The notes below the pieces were generated by a model, which was given only the letters and a program-made list of their open reading frames with translations, made no database searches and was not told the DNA's origin. A program made the position numbers and the translations under genes. A stretch of DNA of 6,434 nt. Source: an uncultured Campylobacter sp. Lineage in GTDB: Bacteria > Campylobacterota > Campylobacteria > Campylobacterales > Campylobacteraceae. Location of the stretch: the NCBI RefSeq assembly GCF_938045465.1, contig NZ_CALIBF010000167.1, forward strand, positions 1-6,434, written 5' to 3'. Below, one piece after another: positions 1-5,180 of the stretch (position 1 is the first letter of the stretch; every line of letters starts with the position of its first letter).

Positions 1-2
1 AA

Positions 3-1487
3 TTTCTCTTCCCACGTTCCATGCACGGAACCTTGATCGAAAAACTCTCCGGTGGTGAGAAGAAGCGGCTCTTTCTCTTAAAACTCTTGATTGAAAAACC
101 CAATGTGCTTCTCCTCGATGAGCCCACCGTCGGCGTCGATCCGCTCTCGCGCAGCGAGCTGTGGGCGATCGTGCGCGAGTATCTGGATCAAAGCGGCGCG
201 AAATGCATATTTTCGACGGCGTATTTCGACGAGGCGGCGGATGCCGATCTGACGCTGATTTTGCTCGGCGGCAAGATCATAGCGCAGGAGCGCGCCGCAA
301 AGATCACCGCGGCGCTGCGGGATCGCACCTTTCGCATCGACGGCGAGGATTATCAGAGCCTGGCGCGCCGCTTGATGTTTAAGACGCAAAGATTTTTAAA
401 AAACTCCCCGCTCATCGACATCTGCCCCAGAGACGGCAGCGTCGATCTGCTAAGCGAGGAGCCGATAAGCCTGCGCGATCTGCAAGAGTTTTTAAACGCG
501 AGCCTAGAGGGTGATGGCGAAAATACAGAGCGCGAAAACGGGCGCGACGAAAATTTTAAAATTTCAAACGAAAACATGAAATTTAACAAAGGCGCTAAAT
601 TTAACGAAAACGAAAGTGCGAAATTTAAACTCAGCCCGCGCGAGGCGAGCCTAGAGGATGCGTATATTTTTTTAAATAGAGCAGAGATCGGCGCGGCAAA
701 CTTCGGCTACGAAAAAAAGAGCTTCGATGCGGCTCAAACCGTCATCAAAGTGCGCGACGTGAGTAAAAAATTCGGCTCGTTCACCGCCGTGGAAAATACG
801 AGTTTCGAGGTCAAAAAGGGCGAGATTTTTGGCCTTCTGGGTCCAAACGGCGCGGGTAAGACGACGACTTTTCGCATGATCTGCGCGCTTTTGGGGATGA
901 GCGGGGGCGAGATCTCGGTCATGGGCGAGGATCTGCGCTACGCCAAATCATCGATCAGATCGCGCATCGGCTACGTCTCGCAGAAATTTTCGCTTTATAA
1001 AAAGCTAAGCTGCTATCAAAATTTAGAGTATTTCGGCCGCAGCTACGGTATCGGTGGCGCGGCACTGAAACGGCGCATAGAGGAGCTTTTGAGCGAGTTT
1101 GGCTTGCAGCGACTGCGAAACGAGACGTGGCAGAACCTGCCCTTTGGTGCGGGGCGCAACCTTTCGATGGCGTGCGCGCTCATCCACCGCCCCGAGATTT
1201 TGTTTCTCGACGAGGCCACCAGCGGCGCCGATCCGCTCTCGCGCAGACTCTTTTGGAACCGCATAAACGCGCTGGCGCGCACCGGCGTGAGCGTGGTCGT
1301 GACGACGCATTTTATGGAGGAGGCGGAGTATTGCGATCGGTTTTTGATCCAAGATCGCGGCAAAATCCTAGCACTAGGCAGCCCCGACGAGGTCTGCGTG
1401 CAGGACGGGCGGCGGCTTAGCGTGCAGCAGGCCTTCATAAACGAGGTGCAAAAATTTAGAAGCGAGGCGGGCGATGAGGGCTTTTGA
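3..1487 (+). CDS. ybhF: YbhF-like tandem ABC ATPase, 5' partial
   Basis: This is the energy-coupling subunit of an ABC-2 exporter, with two nucleotide-binding domains in one chain. The frame is open to the window edge. Numbering from the Met at base 21, the ABC signature LSGGEKKR is already at residues 9-16, so Walker A of domain 1 and the true start lie upstream and that Met is internal. Domain 1 then shows Walker B VLLLDEP (29-35), D-loop GVDP, and STAYFDEA at 65-72, where the usual H-loop His is Ala. A Lys/Asn/Glu-rich linker (about 161-204) follows. Domain 2 has Walker A GPNGAGKTT (274-282), Q-loop YVSQ (318-321), a degenerate signature LPFGAGRN (373-380), Walker B ILFLDEA (393-399) and H-loop TTHFMEEAEYCD (428-439). 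YbhF of E. coli has this layout, and the domain asymmetry is, from memory, shared by that family. The end overlaps the next frame by 14 nt. Family assignment is firm; the substrate is unknown. Confidence 0.93.
   Translation, partial: FLFPRSMHGTLIEKLSGGEKKRLFLLKLLIEKPNVLLLDEPTVGVDPLSRSELWAIVREYLDQSGAKCIFSTAYFDEAADADLTLILLGGKIIAQERAAKITAALRDRTFRIDGEDYQSLARRLMFKTQRFLKNSPLIDICPRDGSVDLLSEEPISLRDLQEFLNASLEGDGENTERENGRDENFKISNENMKFNKGAKFNENESAKFKLSPREASLEDAYIFLNRAEIGAANFGYEKKSFDAAQTVIKVRDVSKKFGSFTAVENTSFEVKKGEIFGLLGPNGAGKTTTFRMICALLGMSGGEISVMGEDLRYAKSSIRSRIGYVSQKFSLYKKLSCYQNLEYFGRSYGIGGAALKRRIEELLSEFGLQRLRNETWQNLPFGAGRNLSMACALIHRPEILFLDEATSGADPLSRRLFWNRINALARTGVSVVVTTHFMEEAEYCDRFLIQDRGKILALGSPDEVCVQDGRRLSVQQAFINEVQKFRSEAGDEGF
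551..626 (+). repeat. AAATTT-rich interdomain linker
   Basis: The DNA coding for the linker between the two ATPase domains carries five AAATTT words in 76 bp, beginning at 551, 559, 579, 597 and 621. Two of them are 18 bp apart. They read as repeated Lys-Phe-Asn/Lys units in a Lys/Asn/Glu-rich stretch. The linker ends just before SLEDAYIFL, the conserved segment that usually closes the first ATPase domain. It resembles the repeat DNA found between the genes further down. Confidence 0.6.
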
Positions 1488-2334
1488 TCTAAATTTTGCG
1501 CGAGCGGCGAGGATTTTTGATCCGAATTTTATGCGGGCGAAGCGAAAACTAGCGTGCCCGCGCGATAAAATTTTAAGCCGCAAAAGGGTCTTATGTGACA
1601 ATGAAATTTTAAGCGGCGACGGAATTTTGAGCGACCGGGCTTTGAACATCGGTAAAATTCTAAGCGGCAGCGGGATTTTTAGTAGCGGCGAAATTTGGAA
1701 CGATAGTAAAATTTTAAATGGCGGCGAAATTTTAAGAGATTGCGAAATTTCAAGCGACAGCGAGATTTTAAATCGGGCGTTGCGCGGCGGGATGCAGCGT
1801 GGATTTTGTAGATGGATACTGCGCGAGCTCCGCGGCGAAACAAGCCCGCTCCGTCTGCGCCGTAAATTTCAAAGCGTGAGCGGCTCGCAAACGGATTATA
1901 AATTTAAAAAGGCGGTTGTTCTGCAAACAGGTCGCAAATTTAAAAAGGCAGCCAGTCTGCGGGTAGCTTGTAAATTTAAAACTCCGATGCAAAAATTTCA
2001 TCGCAGATTTTGCGCCGCTGCGGAGCTTTTGCGTCAAAAATTCCGCAGCGAGACAATGCCGCGGTGCATAAAATTTCAAAGCCCGTCGTATGTGCTCGCA
2101 CGGCTAAAATTTCAGGGTGCGATGAGCGAAATAGGCACGAGCAGTCCGTCTGCGCCGTTAAAATTTCAAATCTCAGTTACCGCGCTTTTGCAATTAAAAT
2201 TTGGGGGCGTGTCAAATGCGACCCTGCGGCTAAAATTTCAAAATGCGGTCGCCGAATTTGCGCGATCAAAATTTAGAGGCTCGCCACGAGCGGCGCAGCG
2301 GCGTAAAATCCAAGTGCAGGGGCAGGGCGGATGA
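1474..2334 (+). CDS. repeat-built hypothetical protein between ATPase and permease
   Basis: I do not recognise this 286-residue frame. It starts with ATG inside the last codons of the ATPase gene (14-nt overlap) and its TGA overlaps the permease ATG as ATGA, so ribosomes could pass along the chain. No strong Shine-Dalgarno is seen at its start; gaggcgggcg is a weak candidate. The translation has no signal peptide, membrane segment or known motif. Residues about 33-103 are six-residue units such as EILSGD and KILNGG. Residues about 131-279 are mostly twelve-residue units beginning KFQ or KFK. The protein is strongly basic, with many Arg, Lys, Ala and Phe. A stop-free run this long in DNA rich in TTTAAA words suggests the frame is under selection, but this could be only to keep ribosomes moving to the permease genes rather than to make a working protein. 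An expressed basic repeat protein is the alternative. Confidence 0.5.
   Translation: MRAFDLNFARAARIFDPNFMRAKRKLACPRDKILSRKRVLCDNEILSGDGILSDRALNIGKILSGSGIFSSGEIWNDSKILNGGEILRDCEISSDSEILNRALRGGMQRGFCRWILRELRGETSPLRLRRKFQSVSGSQTDYKFKKAVVLQTGRKFKKAASLRVACKFKTPMQKFHRRFCAAAELLRQKFRSETMPRCIKFQSPSYVLARLKFQGAMSEIGTSSPSAPLKFQISVTALLQLKFGGVSNATLRLKFQNAVAEFARSKFRGSPRAAQRRKIQVQGQGG
1570..1782 (+). repeat. 18-bp-period tandem array (hexapeptide coding)
   Basis: Degenerate units of the type ATTTTAAGCGGCGACGAA recur. Unit starts (ATT) are at 1570, 1606 and 1624, and then at exactly 18-bp steps at 1657, 1675, 1693, 1711, 1729, 1747 and 1765. Each reads Ile-Leu/Phe/Trp-Ser/Asn-Gly/Asp-x-Glu/Lys/Gly. There is one 33-bp step (1624 to 1657), so the array is not perfectly phased throughout, but every step is a multiple of three. 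Confidence 0.8.
1864..2310 (+). repeat. 36-bp-period AAATTT array (12-residue units)
   Basis: AAATTT words, each read as Lys-Phe, start at 1864, 1900, 1936 and 1972, then at 2071 and 2107, and then at 2161, 2197, 2233 and 2269. A degenerate AAAATC follows at 2305. Most neighbours are exactly 36 bp apart and 2107-2161 is 54 bp. The stretch 1972-2071 is out of register, with cores at 1993 and 2038. Sequence between cores is about 30 bp, GC-rich and not conserved, although the phrase CCGTCTGCGCCGT precedes the core at both 1864 and 2161. Confidence 0.82.
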
Positions 2335-3977
2335 ACTTTACCTTTTTAAAAATCCTCGTAAAAAAGGAGTTCGCGCAGATCGCAAAGGACCGATCGGCGC
2401 TCGTGATCGCGTTTTTGATGCCGCTAATTTTGGTCGTGATCTACGGATACGCGATGCGGATGGACATAAAGCCCGTCAAGGTGGGCTTCGTAAGCGATCT
2501 GGGCTCCAAAATCGAGCGGGATCTGCTCGGCGGATTTTTGGGCTCAAAATACCTGCAAACCCGCGTCTATACGGATTTAGAGAGCGCGAGGAGAGATTTT
2601 AAGGCGCACGAGATCGAGAGCATTTTGTATTTTGATCCGCGCTTTGCGGCGAAATTTCAAAACACTTTGGGCGGACTCGGCGGCGCGGGCGGCGGCGTAA
2701 ATTTAAATATCTTTAGCGACGAAAGCCTCTCCATGGACGGTGCAAGCGATATCCAAAATATGAGCGGCGACGCCAATGTCCGTCCGCTTGAGGACGACGG
2801 CGCTGGCACTAGCACGGAGAGCGGCATAAACACCTCTGCAGGCCGTACCGGCGCAAGAGGGGAGGGCTCATACGGCAACGGCTCAGAAGCGGGCGGCAGC
2901 GGAGTAAATTCAAGCAGCGCGACCGCAAATTCTAGCGGCGGTAGTATGGGCGCGACTGCAAATTCTAGTAGCGGCGCAGGCGACATAGGCGCAAATCAAG
3001 GCAGCGTAAATTTAATAGGCGGCGCAGGCGATACGAATACAGGCCTCATCGGCGGTGCGGATGATCTCCAAAATGCGAGCGGCGGCGTCAATGCAAGCCC
3101 CTTCGCTAACGGTGCAGGCGGCGCAGGCGACGCTGCAAATAACGGCGGCGGCGCGGGCGGTGCAGGCGGCGCGAGCGGCTCGAATAAAGACGGCGCCGAG
3201 ATTTTCCTTATCCAAAACGCCACGCAGTCGCAGCTCGCGCTTCTTAGCTACGTCTATGTCGCGGGCGTGATCGAGCAGGTTTTGGCGCAAGATTACGGCT
3301 TTTTAAACGCAAATTTAAACGCCGCAGCAAGGCCCGTCAGCGTGAATTATCGCAGCTGGTTCAACGAAGCCAACGAATCGACGTGGTATCTCGTATCTGC
3401 CGAGTACGTGGGGATTTTGGGCCTCATCTGCCTATTTATGGTCGCAGTCGTGATCTCGCGCGAATGGGACCGCGGCACGATCGCCTCGCTTTACAATTCC
3501 AACGCAAGCGCGCTTGAGATCGTCACTGCCAAGGTCGGCGCGTATTATTTCCTAGCGCTTTTGGGCGGCGCGATGACGCTCGTTTATGGGCAGACGCTTT
3601 TGGGCATCCCGATCCGCGGCAGCGTGGCGATGCTGCTGGCGACGCTTTGCGTATTCGTGCTGGAGATGACCTGCCTAGGCATGCTGATCTCGGCGATCTG
3701 CAAAAATCAATTCCTAGCGCAGGAATACGCCATCGTCATCGGCTACCTGCCCGTGACGCTGCTTAGCGGCATGATATTTGATCTGCGCGGACTGCCCGCA
3801 GCGGTCAACTTCATCGGGCACCTGCTGCCGCCCACATACGCGGTCGAGTCCTTTCGCATCTGCTTCCTATCGGGCGGACAGAGCGCGACGCTGTGGGTAA
3901 ACCTCGCCATTCAGGCGCTCGGAGCGGTTTTGTTTTTCAGCTTGTGCGTGCTTAGCGTAAAAAGGGGCGCGCGATGA
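2331..3977 (+). CDS. ybhS: YbhS-like ABC-2 permease with large loop insert
   Basis: This is the first membrane subunit of the exporter. The 548-residue product starts with a cytoplasmic LVKKEFAQIAKDRSAL segment typical of the family. TM1 follows (about 23-42), then a large extracytoplasmic domain, and then five C-terminal membrane spans (about 356-376, 402-424, 430-455, 464-484, 521-543). The cytoplasmic coupling motif SREWDRGT is at 376-383, like the REWERGT of E. coli YbhS. LLSGMIFDLRGLP and a PPTYAV segment are further family landmarks. YbhS proteins are near 375 residues. The excess of about 175 lies between FDPRFAAKFQN and AEIFLIQNATQ (about residues 114-288) and is low-complexity; without it the length is normal. 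The start is fixed by an ATGA overlap with the preceding frame, and the end overlaps the next frame in the same way. The partner is the second permease and the tandem ATPase powers both. The substrate is unknown. Confidence 0.92.
   Translation: MNFTFLKILVKKEFAQIAKDRSALVIAFLMPLILVVIYGYAMRMDIKPVKVGFVSDLGSKIERDLLGGFLGSKYLQTRVYTDLESARRDFKAHEIESILYFDPRFAAKFQNTLGGLGGAGGGVNLNIFSDESLSMDGASDIQNMSGDANVRPLEDDGAGTSTESGINTSAGRTGARGEGSYGNGSEAGGSGVNSSSATANSSGGSMGATANSSSGAGDIGANQGSVNLIGGAGDTNTGLIGGADDLQNASGGVNASPFANGAGGAGDAANNGGGAGGAGGASGSNKDGAEIFLIQNATQSQLALLSYVYVAGVIEQVLAQDYGFLNANLNAAARPVSVNYRSWFNEANESTWYLVSAEYVGILGLICLFMVAVVISREWDRGTIASLYNSNASALEIVTAKVGAYYFLALLGGAMTLVYGQTLLGIPIRGSVAMLLATLCVFVLEMTCLGMLISAICKNQFLAQEYAIVIGYLPVTLLSGMIFDLRGLPAAVNFIGHLLPPTYAVESFRICFLSGGQSATLWVNLAIQALGAVLFFSLCVLSVKRGAR
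2670..3194 (+). other. Gly/Ala/Ser/Asn-rich insert in permease loop
   Basis: This in-frame segment codes for about 175 residues of Gly, Ala, Ser, Asn and Asp with almost no long hydrophobics, placed in the extracytoplasmic loop after TM1. It contains internal repeats. A 17-bp phrase, gcgacYgcaaattctag, occurs at 2919-2935 and 2952-2968 (33 bp apart). The peptides DIQNMSGDAN and DLQNASGGVN are related, and GGAGDxxxG recurs. It is probably a disordered, extended loop. Related transporters lack it, so it looks like a recent expansion; its composition fits slippage or unequal recombination in GGC/GCG-rich DNA. Confidence 0.75.
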
Positions 3978-3978
3978 A
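3960..3978 (+). repeat. Gene-junction direct repeat, copy 1 (RBS/stop/start)
   Basis: The 19-bp phrase AAAAGGGGCGCGCGATGAA contains a Shine-Dalgarno-like AAAAGGGG, the last codons and stop of the permease (KRGAR, stop) and the overlapping ATG of the next frame. A copy differing at one base lies at 5162-5180. The two copies bracket the 401-codon repeat frame exactly. Confidence 0.85.
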
Positions 3979-5179
3979 ATTTTTATTTTTGCCTTACGCT
4001 TGCGCGGAGAAATTTCGCGCCGCAAAAACCGGCGCAATTAATGTTCCGCTTTCGCCCGAGGCATCGATGGCGGAATTTTACGTCGCCAAAAGAGAGGACG
4101 CGATGAAATTTTTAGAATTTTTTTGCAAGCGAGCGGAGCGCGGGCTTGAAATTTTAAAATTTCTTAGCGCGAGGCATTTTGGCTTGCGAACGACGGCGAC
4201 GGAGTTTTTAAATTTAACACCCGCGCCGCCGCGCAATGGATTTAGAATTTTAAAATTTACGCCCGAACCGCTGCGCAATCTGTTTGGAATTTTAAAATTT
4301 GCGCTTGCTTCGGCGCGTCTTGCGGACACAGCGCAAAATTTCATATCGAAGTGCGGATTTAAAATTTTAAAGTTTATTCACAAGCCGCTGCATGCTCTAC
4401 GCCATGCTTTAACACGTGCTCTACTACGCTGCACTTCGCTACGCGCGGATAAAGCCGAAGCAGGGCGAGCGGCACGGCTTATTTCGCAGCATACGCACGA
4501 CGCGACAGAAAAACGGCGTGCGGTTAAGTTTGATCATGTGAGCAGTTTGGATTCCGCGCAGCGCCGCATAGCGCGACTTTGTAGCGCAGCTGCACGGCAC
4601 GGCTACGAAGTAGGGTGCGCGGAAAAGCTTAGCAAATTTAACCTCATAAGCGCGCTTTTAAATTTTAAATCGTGTTTTGCGATGCAGCTTTGCAGCGCGG
4701 TTACACGGCGTAACTACGAAGCGTGGCGTAGCGAAATTTACGCCGTTTGCTTGCATAAGTACCCCGCTTTGATTCGAGCCGCAAGCGGTAAAATTTCGCG
4801 CTATGAAGTAGGGCAAGCGACGAATACTTCGCTTTCACGGGGAGTGCAAAGAATGAAATTTTATGCTCTGAATAGGCATGCGATAAAATTTTTAAAATTT
4901 CTCGGTGCGAGCCGTTTTGGCTCGCAAACGGCGGCGTGGTTTTTAAAATTTAAACCCGAGGTGCCGCGCAATAGATCTGAAATTTTAAATTTCATGTTCG
5001 CGTCGTATAAGCTCAAGCTCGCGCTGCGGAAATTTACGCCCGCGCCGCGCAAAATTAAATCGGCGCCCGCAGTGCGTTTAAATTTCGCTTTAAATTCCGT
5101 GCCGCGAGCCCGCACCGCTAAATTTGAAAATGGCGTTAAATTTAAAGGTGCCGCTAAATTTAAAAGGGGCGCGCAATGA
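3974..5179 (+). CDS. repeat-built hypothetical protein between the two permeases
   Basis: I do not recognise this 401-residue frame. Its ATG overlaps the first permease stop (ATGA) and its TGA overlaps the second permease start (ATGA). A good Shine-Dalgarno (AAAAGGGG) lies 6 nt upstream of the ATG. The product is rich in Lys, Arg, Ala, Phe and Leu, with many Lys-Phe pairs in contexts such as ILKF, FLKF and MKFL. It has no catalytic motif. The N-terminus MKFLFLPYACAEKF is mildly hydrophobic but too short and charged for a convincing signal peptide. Repeats include a 14-residue unit TPxPxRNxxxILKF in tandem and a ~35-residue block present twice. The middle (4380-4850) is less regular and carries short GTAGCGAAG-type words. 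The last residues KRGAQ mirror the KRGAR end of the first permease, suggesting that the frame arose inside a duplicated gene junction. Function unknown; it may be only a translated spacer. Confidence 0.5.
   Translation: MKFLFLPYACAEKFRAAKTGAINVPLSPEASMAEFYVAKREDAMKFLEFFCKRAERGLEILKFLSARHFGLRTTATEFLNLTPAPPRNGFRILKFTPEPLRNLFGILKFALASARLADTAQNFISKCGFKILKFIHKPLHALRHALTRALLRCTSLRADKAEAGRAARLISQHTHDATEKRRAVKFDHVSSLDSAQRRIARLCSAAARHGYEVGCAEKLSKFNLISALLNFKSCFAMQLCSAVTRRNYEAWRSEIYAVCLHKYPALIRAASGKISRYEVGQATNTSLSRGVQRMKFYALNRHAIKFLKFLGASRFGSQTAAWFLKFKPEVPRNRSEILNFMFASYKLKLALRKFTPAPRKIKSAPAVRLNFALNSVPRARTAKFENGVKFKGAAKFKRGAQ
4100..4114 (+). promoter_or_regulatory. possible internal start, repeat of first start
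   Basis: GCGATGAAATTTTTA here repeats the true start of the frame at 3971-3985 exactly. It is preceded by AGAGAGGA, a good Shine-Dalgarno at about 5 nt. The ATG at 4103 is in the same frame (residue 44). A third, weaker version lies at 4853 (ATGAAATTTTA after GGGGAG). Internal initiation is possible but unproven. Confidence 0.35.
4152..4258 (+). repeat. dispersed ~105-bp repeat, copy A
   Basis: This segment matches 4890-4993 over its whole length with one codon-sized gap and scattered substitutions. Shared landmarks in order are TTTTAAAATTTCT, GCGAG, TTTTGGCT, a TTTTTAAA run, CCGCGCAAT and AATTTTAAA. Both copies read in the same frame (compare PPRNGFRILKF with VPRNRSEILNF). Confidence 0.72.
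4217..4300 (+). repeat. 42-bp tandem repeat (14-residue unit)
   Basis: There are two adjacent 42-bp units, 4217-4258 and 4259-4300. They read TPAPPRNGFRILKF and TPEPLRNLFGILKF. A third related unit, KPEVPRNRSEILNF, lies at 4952-4993. GCGCAAT and GAATTTTAAAATTT are conserved at the same place in both tandem units. Confidence 0.82.
4397..4735 (+). repeat. scattered CTACGCC..GCTT / GTAGCGAAG words, partly inverted
   Basis: CTACGCCATGCTT at 4397-4409 is the near reverse complement of AAGCGTGGCGTAG at 4719-4731. TTCGCTACGC at 4435-4444 is the exact reverse complement of GCGTAGCGAA at 4726-4735. A further direct pair, roughly TTTGYAGCGC followed by ACACGGC/GCACGGC and CTACGAAG, occurs at about 4578-4610 and 4689-4721. 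These look like members of a short dispersed word family rather than one stable hairpin. Confidence 0.4.
4890..4993 (+). repeat. dispersed ~105-bp repeat, copy B
   Basis: This is the second copy of the block at 4152-4258, in the same orientation and reading frame and one codon shorter. It is followed by a further AAATTT-rich run up to the end of the frame at 5179. Confidence 0.72.
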
Positions 5180-5180
5180 A
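5162..5180 (+). repeat. Gene-junction direct repeat, copy 2 (RBS/stop/start)
   Basis: AAAAGGGGCGCGCAATGAA matches copy 1 at 3960-3978 in 18 of 19 bases. It provides the Shine-Dalgarno (AAAAGGGG, about 6 nt from the ATG), the stop of the repeat frame and the start of the second permease. Confidence 0.85.

Noticed and set aside
21..1487. Met at base 21 as a genuine start of the ATPase
   Set aside because: The ABC signature is at residue 9 and Walker A of that domain would be missing. The frame continues upstream to the window edge, so the gene is cut by the window.
1864..2310. CRISPR-like regular spacing of a short repeat
   Set aside because: The conserved core is only about 6-8 bp, the spacing has several irregular steps, all of it is in an open frame, and no cas gene or leader is nearby.
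1474..2334. Phased A-tract curved DNA
   Set aside because: 18- and 36-bp steps are not multiples of the ~10.5-bp helical turn, so bends would not add up. The 42-bp tandem elsewhere would fit, but has only two adjacent units.
2009..2602. Other + strand open frames overlapping the first spacer frame and the first permease
   Set aside because: They lie out of frame with the well-supported permease and the array frame, and have no motif. Low stop density from GC-rich repeats explains them.
4078..4344. Antisense open frames across the repeat regions (also 4861-5115 and 1768-2079)
   Set aside because: The AAATTT palindrome reads Lys-Phe on both strands and GC-rich spacers have few stops, so open frames arise on the opposite strand by symmetry. 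None has a clear ribosome site or family match.
3974..5179. Insertion sequence or other mobile element between the permeases
   Set aside because: The 19-bp flanking repeat resembles a target duplication, but there are no terminal inverted repeats and no transposase-like sequence, and the repeat is a functional stop/start junction. Duplication plus expansion fits better.
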